From NCBI RefSeq assembly GCF_002159765.1, contig NZ_NFJH01000005.1, positions 103,328 to 167,327 on the forward strand: DNA of 64,000 nt. Direction: 5' to 3'. The translations under genes and the position numbers were made by a program. The notes beneath the pieces were generated by a model that was not told the DNA's origin, searched no databases, and saw nothing but the letters and a program-made list of their open reading frames with translations. The stretch is from Collinsella sp. An268. GTDB taxonomy: Bacteria > Actinomycetota > Coriobacteriia > Coriobacteriales > Coriobacteriaceae. Positions 36,649-44,687 of this stretch are shown here, one piece after another (the first letter of the stretch is position 1; each line of letters opens with the position of its first letter).

Positions 36649-37427
36649 TGACGGCGCCCTCTTCTACCGCTACCCCTTGGCGCGCGCTGGCGGGGCCCCT
36701 GCGCTATCGGCTTGGCCAGACGCTTCGCGTCGACCGTGCCGAGATGCTGCGCTATCTCGGCTACGCCGGCCAGGACATGGACGATGGCCTCGCCGCCCGC
36801 ATCGAGCGCGTCACCCGCACCGTCGAGGACGAGAGCCAGGCGCGGGGCATCTGCCAGGTGTTCGGTGTCGAGAAGCGCCCGCATGCGCAGACGGGCGCCC
36901 CCTCCGTGCACCTCACGGGCACGGTCGTCGAGCTTACGGGCGGCTCCGTTCGCCGCCATCTGGACTGCGCCTGCGCCGCTGCGGTGCTCGCCGTCACCCT
37001 TGGGGCGGAAAACGAGCGGCGCCTCGGCACCCTCGCGCGCACCGACCCCCTCGAGGCGGCGCTCTACGACGCCGCCTCGTCCGCCCTCGTCGAAGCCGCG
37101 GCGGACGCCATCGACGCAGCGCTGGGGGCGGACGCTGGCGCGCTGGGCCTCACCCGCAACGGCCGCTTCTCCCCCGGCTACGGGGACTGCCCGCTCACCG
37201 CGCAGCGCCCCCTCGTCGACGCCCTCGACGCCACGCGCGCGATCGGTCTCACGGTTACCCCCACGGGCCTGCTCGTTCCGCAAAAAAGCATCACGGCGTT
37301 TATCGGCCTTTTCGACTGCGGGGGCGCGCCCCGGGACGCCGCGCGCACCTGCGCCCGGTGCGCCCTCATCAAAGATTGCTCCTTCCGCAAGCGCGGCGCG
37401 CGCTGCTATCGTAGAGCCGACGTGTAA
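36648..37427 (+). CDS. MetH reactivation-domain protein (stand-alone)
   Basis: 259 residues resembling the C-terminal S-adenosylmethionine-binding activation domain of cobalamin-dependent methionine synthase. The signature RFSPGYGDCPL and the TPTGLLVPQKSITAFIG block are present. In E. coli this domain is fused to MetH and reductively remethylates oxidised cob(II)alamin. Here it is a separate protein coupled to metF and 23 bp before metH. A cysteine-rich C-terminus (CARCALIKDCSFRKRGARC) could bind a metal or Fe-S cluster and supply an electron. That role is inference. Confidence 0.88.
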   Translation: MTAPSSTATPWRALAGPLRYRLGQTLRVDRAEMLRYLGYAGQDMDDGLAARIERVTRTVEDESQARGICQVFGVEKRPHAQTGAPSVHLTGTVVELTGGSVRRHLDCACAAAVLAVTLGAENERRLGTLARTDPLEAALYDAASSALVEAAADAIDAALGADAGALGLTRNGRFSPGYGDCPLTAQRPLVDALDATRAIGLTVTPTGLLVPQKSITAFIGLFDCGGAPRDAARTCARCALIKDCSFRKRGARCYRRADV

Positions 37428-37450
37428 CGGCAGGCAGAAAGGACCCCCTT

Positions 37451-39889
37451 ATGGAACGCACCTTGACCGACGCCCTCGCAGGGGACGCGCATCTCCTGTT
37501 TGACGGCGGCATGGGAACGATGCTGCAGGCTGCGGGCCTTGTTGCAGGAGAGGTGCCCGAGCTCTGGTGCCTCACGCACGCCGACGCCGTCACCGCCGTG
37601 CATCGCGCGTACGTGGAGGCGGGCAGCGACGTGGTGACCACCAACACCTTCGGCGCGAACCGCTTGAAGCTCGCCGGGGCCGCCGCCGTAGACGATGTCT
37701 TTGCCGCCGCCGTCGCCTGCGCACGCGCCGCGGGCGCCCGCTACGTCGCCGCGGACATAGGGCCCACCGGGGCGCTCCTTCGCCCGCTCGGCACGCTCTC
37801 GTTCGACGAGGCATACGATCTTTTTGCCGAGGAGGCGCGCGCCGCCGCGCGAGCGGGCGCCGACCTCTTCATCGTCGAGACCATGACCGACCTCGCCGAG
37901 GCAAAGGCGGCCTACCTCGCCTGCCGCGAGAACACCGACCTGCCCGTCATCGTGACCATGACGTTTGGGGAGGATGGGCGCACGTTTTTGGGCACGAGCC
38001 CCGAGATCGCCGCGGTGACCTTCGATGCCCTCGGCGCCGATGCCGTCGGCATCAACTGCTCGCTCGGCCCCTCCGAGCTGCTCCCGCTTGCGAAGCGCAT
38101 GCGCGCCGTGACCGCCGAACCGCTCCTCGTTCAGGCGAACGCCGGGCTCCCCCATGTCGAGGGGGACGCCACTGTCTACGATATCGGACCCGAGGCCTAT
38201 GCGGACGCTGTGCGCGCACTCGTGGACGCAGGGGTGGACCTTGTCGGCGGGTGCTGCGGGACCACCCCCGCCTACATCCGCCTTCTCGACCGCATTATCT
38301 CGAACAGGCGGCCGGCGACGCACACGGTCGAGCCCGCGCTCACGGTCACCAGCGCGCAGAACCTCGTCGCACTCCCCCAGGGGGCGGGGCGCATCGCCGT
38401 CATCGGGGAGCGCATCAACCCCACCGGCAAGAAACGCTTGCAAGAGGCGCTCGGCGCCGGGGAGATCGACTACGTGGTCTCGCTCGGCATCTCCCAGCAG
38501 GAGGAGGGGGCGGACATCCTCGACGTCAACATCGGCCTCCCGGGAATCGATGAGGCCGAGCTTCTGCCCCGTGTCGTCGAGGCGCTCTGCGGCAGCGTGT
38601 CGCTCCCCCTCATGCTCGATTCCTCCGATCCCCTCGCGCTCGAGGCTGCCTGCCGGCGCTATCCCGGCATCCCCATCATCAACTCCGTCAACGGAAGCCC
38701 CGAGAGCCTCGAGGCGATCCTGCCCATCGCCGCGCGCTACGGCGCCTGCCTCGTCGGCCTCACGCTCGATGAGCACGGCCTCCCCGCAACGGCGGAGGAG
38801 CGCCTCGCCATCGCCCGCCGCATCGTAGCGGCAGCCAAGGACGCCGGCATCGCCCCCGAGCGCCTCCTCATCGACTGCCTTGCCCTCACCGTCTCGACCG
38901 ATCAGACGCAAGCGGGAGAGACGCTTGCCGCCATCGGCCGCGTCAAGCGCGAGCTCGGCACCTACACCACCCTCGGCGTCTCCAACGTGAGCTTCGGCCT
39001 GCCCGAGCGCCCGCTGCTCAACGCAACGTTTCTCGCGGCCGCCCTGGGCGCCGGGCTCGATGCCCCCATCCTCAACCCCGGCTCCGCGCGCTACCGCGAC
39101 ACCGTCAACGCCTATCGCGTGCTCAACGCCCAGGACGCAGGCTCCCGGCGCTTCATCGAGCGCTATGCGGACTGGACCGATCCCTATCGCGCCCATACTG
39201 CCCCCGCGCCCGCGAGCTCCGGCGAGGGTGCGCCCGCGCGGCGGGACACGGGAGCGCAGGTGCCCGCACCAGATGGATCCGCCCTGCAGCGTCTCGTCAT
39301 CAGCGGCCGCAAAGGCGAGGTTGCCGCTTGCGTGCGGGAGCTCCTTGCCGCAACCGACCCCCTTGCCGTCATAAACGATGAGCTCATACCCGCCCTCGAC
39401 GAGGTGGGCGCGCGCTTTGAGGCGGGGACGTACTTCTTGCCCCAGCTCATGGCCTCCGCCGAGGCGGCGGGCGCGGGTTTCGACGTCATCCGGGCCGCCC
39501 TGCCCGCCGACGCCGCTGCGAGCAAGGGCGCGCTCTGCCTTGCCACCGTTAAGGGCGACATCCACGATATCGGTAAGAACATCGTACGCATGCTGCTCGA
39601 GAACTACGGCTACCGCGTGTACGACCTGGGCCGCGACGTGGCGCCCGAGGACGTGCTCGCCTGCGTGCGCGCCCACGACCTCAAGCTCGTGGGCCTCTCC
39701 GCACTCATGACCACCACGGTCAAGAGCATGCAGGAGACCATCGAGCTCATCCATCGCGAGGAGCCCGAGGTGCGGGTCTTCGTCGGGGGAGCCGTGCTCA
39801 CCGCTGCCTATGCGCGCGCAATCGGCGCGGATTTCTACGCCAAAGATGCCGCCGCCTCGGCCCGCATCGCCGAGCAGGTCCTGGGTTAG
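37451..39889 (+). CDS. metH: Cobalamin-dependent methionine synthase (without activation domain)
   Basis: 812 residues, against about 1230 for E. coli MetH. Domains: homocysteine/zinc module (1-290; GINCSLGP and GGCCGTTP give the zinc cysteines), pterin-binding module (about 310-570; GERINPTGKKRL, DVNIGLPG), a linker rich in Ala/Pro, then the B12 cap and Rossmann domains with DIHDIGKN, whose His705 coordinates cobalt. The reactivation domain is encoded separately just upstream. Makes methionine from homocysteine and 5-methyl-THF. Start ATG 37451 follows GAAAGGA. Confidence 0.95.
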   Translation: MERTLTDALAGDAHLLFDGGMGTMLQAAGLVAGEVPELWCLTHADAVTAVHRAYVEAGSDVVTTNTFGANRLKLAGAAAVDDVFAAAVACARAAGARYVAADIGPTGALLRPLGTLSFDEAYDLFAEEARAAARAGADLFIVETMTDLAEAKAAYLACRENTDLPVIVTMTFGEDGRTFLGTSPEIAAVTFDALGADAVGINCSLGPSELLPLAKRMRAVTAEPLLVQANAGLPHVEGDATVYDIGPEAYADAVRALVDAGVDLVGGCCGTTPAYIRLLDRIISNRRPATHTVEPALTVTSAQNLVALPQGAGRIAVIGERINPTGKKRLQEALGAGEIDYVVSLGISQQEEGADILDVNIGLPGIDEAELLPRVVEALCGSVSLPLMLDSSDPLALEAACRRYPGIPIINSVNGSPESLEAILPIAARYGACLVGLTLDEHGLPATAEERLAIARRIVAAAKDAGIAPERLLIDCLALTVSTDQTQAGETLAAIGRVKRELGTYTTLGVSNVSFGLPERPLLNATFLAAALGAGLDAPILNPGSARYRDTVNAYRVLNAQDAGSRRFIERYADWTDPYRAHTAPAPASSGEGAPARRDTGAQVPAPDGSALQRLVISGRKGEVAACVRELLAATDPLAVINDELIPALDEVGARFEAGTYFLPQLMASAEAAGAGFDVIRAALPADAAASKGALCLATVKGDIHDIGKNIVRMLLENYGYRVYDLGRDVAPEDVLACVRAHDLKLVGLSALMTTTVKSMQETIELIHREEPEVRVFVGGAVLTAAYARAIGADFYAKDAAASARIAEQVLG

Positions 39890-39909
39890 GAACGGCCCTC
39901 AGCAGCGCA

Positions 39910-42900
39910 TCACCTCCTTTGCCGTGCGTGCTCGGCGCGCATCGATGCGTCGGCGCCCTCGCCCGCAACGATCCGGTCGTACAGAAGCCTCGTCTTGAGC
40001 TCGGGCGCGGCGCCCGAGCGCTTAAGACCCTCTTGGTGCCTATGGAAGAGCTCCACGATCTCACGGCGCCTGCCGCCCCGCTCGTACACCCGCATCGCCT
40101 GGCGCACCACGTCCTCGCGCATCGGCGCCTGCGAGAGCGCCGCCTCGACCATCCATGAGGCCGTGGGAAGGTCTTCCTCCTCGAGTGCCGCATCGATGCC
40201 GCGCAGCATGCAGTCGACGAACTTCGTCTGGTACGCCTCGCGCATCTGCGAGAAAAACGCTGCGCTCCCGGCATCGGGCATGTAGAGCGGGCCGCGGTAC
40301 AGCTGCTCGATCTTGAGACAGCTGTCGATAATCTGCGGCACCGATATGCCCTTGCGCTTGAGGAGCACCTCGCGCGCAATCATGTCGAACCGCATGACGT
40401 CGGTTGTCACGTACTCCATATTGAAGGAGATGCCCTCACCTTGGACCAGCAGGTACTGCGGACCGTCTTTGGTCTGTCCCAGCGCGCGGCGCAGCACCGA
40501 GAGCGTCGAATACAGGCTGTTCCGCGCATGGTCGTAATCGGTTTTCGGCCAGAATTCCTTCTGCAACGACGCACGCGAGACGAAGGCGCCCGGAGAGAGC
40601 GCGAGACGCGCCGCAAGCGCACTGGTCTTGCGCCGCCGCCACAGAGAGCTTGTCAGCACATGGCCGTTCCGCTCGATTTTGATACCGCCGAACAGCCGGA
40701 TGCTAATCTGCCCCACGACCACGCGCTCCGTCTCGCCCACTACCTCGAAGAGCCCTTGGGCGGCCTCCGTGCGGATGGGGCTGTTCTGGTAGCGCGGCTG
40801 CAGGTCCGGCGGAAGCAGGCGCACGATGGCGCCCGCGCGCTCGCCCAGCGCGTGCAGGGCAAGACGGGCGGCGGGGCGTATGCCCGCATCCATCAGCTCG
40901 CGTTTGTGCAGCGATGCCCATGCGGACAGCTCGGCATCGAAGCGCACCGCCGCCAGCGCGAGCGCCGTCGCCCACGCCTCGGACGGCTTGACCGTGCTCC
41001 TACCGAGGTCAATCACCTCCGCCTCCTCGCTCAAGGCCACCCGCGAGGTGTTGCAGATATGCGAGATCTTCTCTAACACGATAGCCTGGTTGCGGATGAA
41101 GGGCGTGCGCTGATCGGTGAGCTTGATGACCTGCTGCGCACGGAAGTGGGCGTTCACCATCTGCTCCATCCCGAGATACTGCCAACCCTCGAGCACGAGG
41201 CAGAGCAACTGCAGGGGCTGGTCGGATGTGCGGATTGCCATCGTGCCCGCATCGGCAAAGGCGCGCTCGTCCACCACGGGCTTCCCCGCATAGACACGCC
41301 TGAGCGAAACCACCAGGCGCACGAGCATGAGCACCGGGGCAAGACGGTCGGCGCGCAGCGCATCGAGCGCCTTCTCGAGCCTGGCGTCTCGCTCGTCGAG
41401 CTTCTCCGACCTGCCGGCCGCCACCTCCCCGATGAGCTCGGCGCACAGTGCGAACAGGTCGGCCACGGTGAGCGGCAGCTCTCGTCCGGCGTCGTCCTCG
41501 CTTGCTCCCCGCGCATCCCGCTCCTTGGTGTGCACCGGCTTTTCCTCCATGAAGGCGCGCAGCGCGACCGTGAAGGACCGGATCTTGCGCGCCGCATCGC
41601 TCGCGACGTTCTTGCCTCCCTTGAAGCGCATCGACGGCAAACCGATGCCCGGACAGGAAGCCCAGACGCCGCGAAGTGCGCAGGCGATACTCCAATCAGC
41701 CGCGGGTATCTCCTGCTCGACATCGTGCGCCCGCACCGCGAGCTCGGTTGCCAAGGCGCGCGCGGTCTTGAAATCACCCATGGTGAGCGCCGCTGCATAG
41801 CGCGCCAGCTGACAGCCGACTGAAGGAAGCTCCCCCGGACTGTGCAGCATCACCTCCTGGGCGATGCGCTCGACATAGGCCCCCTTGCCGGCAAGGGCGC
41901 ACGCCGTGGGATGCCGCCCGATCTCCCTGAGGGCGTCTTCCGGTGAGAGCAGCTCCTCGGACAGCGCCATCGCCGCAGCCACCCGACCGGAGCGCATGAG
42001 CGCGCGCACCGCCTTACCGGGCAGTTCGGCAAACCGCTCGGCAATGAGCCGGTGCAGCGCCCCCTGCGATGCCGGTCGCCCCAAACACGCGAACGACCCT
42101 GTCGTCACGTCGATGCCGAACAGCGGGTAATCATGGAGGAAGCGCACGCGAGCCGCCTGCGAGACCTTGACACCGGACGCCTCGACCTCCGGGAGGGCAC
42201 CGTCCCCCATGAGCAGAAGCATGCCCGCCGCCCGGAGGATATCAACCGGCCCCTCCTCGAGCTCGCGCCACATCGCGCGATACAGGTGCTCGGTATAGCG
42301 CTCGAGCGCCGAGGACGCCCCTGTACCTTCCACCACCGCCGACAGCGCCGCAACCAAGACCGGAACGCCCTGCGTCAGACGATAGACGTCCAAGTCTCCC
42401 GCTATCGAGAACGTCCTCATCCAGACGGCGTACTCGCGCGGTCGCACCTTGAGCGATTGGGCGCCGATCTTCTCCGCATCGCCGAGCGTCACCATGAGGT
42501 CCCGGTTGGCGGGCGTCGCCGTCATCACCACCTCGCAGCCCGCCCCGTGCAGAGCTCGCACGCCGCGCGCGAAGCGATCGAGCTCCTCGCGCGACCAAGC
42601 CGGAACGTTGTCGATGGCGACGAGGGGGTCGAGGCTCACCGGGAGCTCCTCGCGGCTCGCCTGCATCTGCGCAAGCACCTCGGCGCATGACAGCCCCGCC
42701 GCGTCGATCACGCGGGCCATCCCGCGCGAGGGATCGCTGCGCACTTCTTCGACATACTGAAGCAGCAGAGCCGTCTTACCGAAGCCTTCGGGCGCAACAA
42801 GGACCACTATGCCTGCAGACAGGACCTTCTTCGTGAGCTCTCGTAGAAGATCGGTTCGCTGCACCGTGAAGCTCTCGCCCATGGGTAGCCGCGGCGTCTT

Positions 42901-43032
42901 CGCCGGTGCCACGACCTCGGGGGCGCGTACGGGGGCCTCTTCGTCCTCACCTTGGGCGGGGGCACCATGTTCTTCCGTCGGCTTTTGTGCGAGAAGGGCC
43001 TCTCGACTTGTGTCAGCATCATGCGTTTTCAT
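39910..43032 (-). CDS. Large STAND-like ATPase / SARP-type transcriptional regulator
   Basis: 1040 residues. After a disordered N-terminus, a P-loop domain starts near 70 (APEGFGKTALLLQYVEEV) as in LuxR/MalT-type and AfsR-type signal-integrating ATPases. A long alpha-helical, TPR-like middle follows. From about 760 there is an OmpR-type winged helix (SIRLFGGIKIERNGHVL, WRRRKTSALAARLALSPG) and then a bacterial transcriptional activator (BTAD) domain to the end, so the SARP module is at the C-terminus, the reverse of AfsR. Start ATG 43030-43032 with GGGAG. Inducer and targets unknown. Four 11-bp repeats lie upstream. Confidence 0.82.
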   Translation of the reverse strand: MKTHDADTSREALLAQKPTEEHGAPAQGEDEEAPVRAPEVVAPAKTPRLPMGESFTVQRTDLLRELTKKVLSAGIVVLVAPEGFGKTALLLQYVEEVRSDPSRGMARVIDAAGLSCAEVLAQMQASREELPVSLDPLVAIDNVPAWSREELDRFARGVRALHGAGCEVVMTATPANRDLMVTLGDAEKIGAQSLKVRPREYAVWMRTFSIAGDLDVYRLTQGVPVLVAALSAVVEGTGASSALERYTEHLYRAMWRELEEGPVDILRAAGMLLLMGDGALPEVEASGVKVSQAARVRFLHDYPLFGIDVTTGSFACLGRPASQGALHRLIAERFAELPGKAVRALMRSGRVAAAMALSEELLSPEDALREIGRHPTACALAGKGAYVERIAQEVMLHSPGELPSVGCQLARYAAALTMGDFKTARALATELAVRAHDVEQEIPAADWSIACALRGVWASCPGIGLPSMRFKGGKNVASDAARKIRSFTVALRAFMEEKPVHTKERDARGASEDDAGRELPLTVADLFALCAELIGEVAAGRSEKLDERDARLEKALDALRADRLAPVLMLVRLVVSLRRVYAGKPVVDERAFADAGTMAIRTSDQPLQLLCLVLEGWQYLGMEQMVNAHFRAQQVIKLTDQRTPFIRNQAIVLEKISHICNTSRVALSEEAEVIDLGRSTVKPSEAWATALALAAVRFDAELSAWASLHKRELMDAGIRPAARLALHALGERAGAIVRLLPPDLQPRYQNSPIRTEAAQGLFEVVGETERVVVGQISIRLFGGIKIERNGHVLTSSLWRRRKTSALAARLALSPGAFVSRASLQKEFWPKTDYDHARNSLYSTLSVLRRALGQTKDGPQYLLVQGEGISFNMEYVTTDVMRFDMIAREVLLKRKGISVPQIIDSCLKIEQLYRGPLYMPDAGSAAFFSQMREAYQTKFVDCMLRGIDAALEEEDLPTASWMVEAALSQAPMREDVVRQAMRVYERGGRRREIVELFHRHQEGLKRSGAAPELKTRLLYDRIVAGEGADASMRAEHARQRR

Positions 43033-43115
43033 ACGCTCCCATCCTTCCTTTTTCACACCGTAACCATGACGGCGGGAACGCTCGATGCGCATTTTTCGAC
43101 TCAGGGAAATCCGGT

Positions 43116-43159
43116 CAGGTTTCCGTCAGATTGACTTCAGGTTTTTGTCAGACGCATTG
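43116..43159. repeat. Four tandem 11-bp repeats, candidate SARP operator
   Basis: Consecutive 11-mers all start with CAG: CAGGTTTCCGT (43116), CAGATTGACTT (43127), CAGGTTTTTGT (43138), CAGACGCATTG (43149). Units 1 and 3 agree at 9 of 11 bases. SARP regulators classically bind heptamers repeated every 11 bp. The set lies 84-127 bp upstream of the SARP-type gene start. The surrounding 43033-43440 gap holds no gene; its far end has the tRNA promoter (TAGACT, 43425-43430). Confidence 0.55.
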
Positions 43160-43440
43160 CAACGGGCGTTCGTCATATCGTGCGCGCAATTCCCGACATG
43201 GCAGCGATGGGCGTCATTATCTGTGGGGGTGGAACATCTTTTTGGCAGCTATAGTTATCGTTTCGCCGAATATGCCAGTACGTTTACCGAACCTTTGTTG
43301 ATTATTTACGCGACATCGGTATAAAAAACGCCGCATGTGGCAGAGCCCTCGTAAGACCACGGTCAGAGAAGCGTAAGTGAGCAGACGCTCCGGGCGTATC
43401 GCCTACGGGGTGGGGGCAATCTGGTAGACTAGGGCAACGT

Positions 43441-43525
43441 GGGGGCGTGGCGGAATTGGCATACGCAGGAGACTTAAAATCTTCGGCCGCAAGGATTGTG
43501 GGTTCGAGTCCCACCGCCCCTACCA
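43441..43525 (+). tRNA. tRNA-Leu (anticodon UAA)
   Basis: 85 nt including an encoded CCA end. Acceptor stem GGGGGCG pairs with CGCCCCT (first pair G-U), anticodon loop CTTAAAA with TAA at 43475-43477, T-loop GGTTCGAGTC, and a long variable arm as in class II tRNAs. Reads UUA/UUG leucine codons. Confidence 0.95.
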
Positions 43526-43581
43526 TCGTCTCCACGTCATGGGGACGTCAGATCATCTCTCTCCAAAGGGGGGCGTTTGTG

Positions 43582-43866
43582 ATGAAGAAAATCGTGCTTG
43601 CCTGCGGCGCGGGCGTAGCGACATCGGCTGTGGTGGCCCAGAAGGTCTCCGCCCTGCTCGATGCCAACGGTATGGAGGGCGCCTACGAAATCGTGCAGTG
43701 CGCGCTCAACGAGGCAAAGGACGCGTGCGCCGACGCCGACCTTCTCATCGCCACCACCGTGGCGCCGGAAGGCCTTACCTGCCCGTATGTCAACGGCGTG
43801 CCGTTCCTGACCGGCATCGGCCGCCCTGCTGCCGAGCAGGAGGTTCTCGAGGCGCTCGGCTGCTAA
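43582..43866 (+). CDS. Orphan PTS sugar transporter EIIB (galactitol-type)
   Basis: 94 residues. It starts MKKIVLACGAGVATSAVVAQ, the galactitol/lactose-type IIB fold with the phosphoacceptor Cys8 in a P-loop-like turn (CGAGVATS). A complete EII complex needs IIA and IIC, and neither is nearby. It stands alone between two tRNA-Leu genes, with its own ribosome-binding site (AAAGGGGG) and terminator. It may serve IIA/IIC encoded elsewhere or have a regulatory role. Confidence 0.85.
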   Translation: MKKIVLACGAGVATSAVVAQKVSALLDANGMEGAYEIVQCALNEAKDACADADLLIATTVAPEGLTCPYVNGVPFLTGIGRPAAEQEVLEALGC

Positions 43867-43885
43867 CGGCTGCTACCGTTGTCGA

Positions 43886-43927
43886 CCCCTCGCGGGATGC
43901 AACTTTGTACTTGCATCCCGCGAGGGG
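43886..43927 (+). terminator. Terminator after the PTS IIB gene
   Basis: A perfect 17-bp stem (43886-43902 with 43911-43927) and 8-nt loop, 19 bp after the stop. There is no T-run. The right arm also contains the -35 of the next tRNA promoter. Confidence 0.7.
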
Positions 43928-43939
43928 CTAGGGTATGAT
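43911..43939 (+). promoter_or_regulatory. Promoter of tRNA-Leu(CAG)
   Basis: TTGCAT (43911-43916), 17-bp spacer, TATGAT (43934-43939), placing +1 about 24 nt before the tRNA. The -35 lies in the terminator stem of the preceding gene. Confidence 0.6.
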
Positions 43940-43969
43940 GGTCCCTGCTTTTGGCGCAAGCTGAAAGAC

Positions 43970-44056
43970 GCGGGCGTGGCGGAATTGGCAGACGCGTATG
44001 GTTCAGGTCCATATGGGGGCAACCCCGTGAAGGTTCAAGTCCTTTCGCCCGCACCA
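43970..44056 (+). tRNA. tRNA-Leu (anticodon CAG)
   Basis: 87 nt with encoded CCA. Acceptor stem GCGGGCG/CGCCCGC, anticodon CAG at 44004-44006 in loop TTCAGGT, long variable arm, T-loop GGTTCAAGTC. Reads CUG, likely a main leucine codon in this GC-rich genome. Confidence 0.95.
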
Positions 44057-44066
44057 TAAGATTTGG

Positions 44067-44092
44067 AAAGGCCCCAGGTATGGGGCCTTTTT
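44067..44092 (+). terminator. Rho-independent terminator after tRNA-Leu(CAG)
   Basis: AAAGGCCCCA/TGGGGCCTTT stem with a 4-nt loop followed by five T in total. Confidence 0.9.
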
Positions 44093-44136
44093 ACATTGCT
44101 TCGACCTCAGGGCTATCCGTGTGCGCGGTATAGGTA

Positions 44137-44166
44137 AAGAGGTATCGACGCGAGTCGATACCTCTT
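44137..44166 (-). terminator. Terminator after the YhcH-family gene
   Basis: A perfect 13-bp stem AAGAGGTATCGAC/GTCGATACCTCTT with loop GCGA (44150-44153), 39 bp beyond the gene. Confidence 0.8.
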
Positions 44167-44205
44167 ATTTCATCCTATGTGAATCGCTGCGACGAAACCC
44201 GACCG

Positions 44206-44673
44206 CTAAAACAGCTCGTCTACGATGAGCTTGAAGCAGATCTTGCGCACCGGCGCCGGACCGTCCGCGCCGTACAGCAGCGTGGGCTTATGCGGTTCGC
44301 CCGCCATAAAGAGAACGAAGGCACCGTGGTCTAGGTCGCCGCTGAGTGCATCTGCGCAATCCACGAGCTCGAAATCATCCGCCTCGTCATAGGCGGCGAC
44401 CGGCGTCGTCTGCCCCGCTGCGACCTGAAACGCCTCCCTGCCCTCGACATCTACCTGCACGTCCATATAGCGGTAATGCGTCTCAAACGACGCATCCGCC
44501 GCGTCGCGCGTGGTAGCCTCCATCACGTTGGCGTACACGCGCTCGCCATCGATGGGGTGAGACCCGACCGGAAGCGTGCGGAAATCGTGGTCGCGGCTCC
44601 AATCGATGAGAACATCGAGGCTCCGGTAGAGCCCGCGATACCGCTCAAGATCTTTCCAAGTGCCGTAAATCAT
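44206..44673 (-). CDS. YhcH/YjgK/YiaL family protein
   Basis: 155 residues, cupin-like fold of the YhcH/EbgC family, often encoded with sialic acid or uronate catabolism. Matches: the start MIYGTWKDLERY, HYRYMDVQVDVEG, FVLFMAGEPHKP and the C-terminal VRKICFKLIVDE, including metal-binding His and Glu of the family. Probably a sugar isomerase or anomerase; substrate unknown. Start ATG 44671-44673 follows AAGGGGG. It is the last gene of a minus-strand run that starts with the SurA-like gene. Confidence 0.88.
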   Translation of the reverse strand: MIYGTWKDLERYRGLYRSLDVLIDWSRDHDFRTLPVGSHPIDGERVYANVMEATTRDAADASFETHYRYMDVQVDVEGREAFQVAAGQTTPVAAYDEADDFELVDCADALSGDLDHGAFVLFMAGEPHKPTLLYGADGPAPVRKICFKLIVDELF

Positions 44674-44687
44674 CGGGCGCCCCCTTC

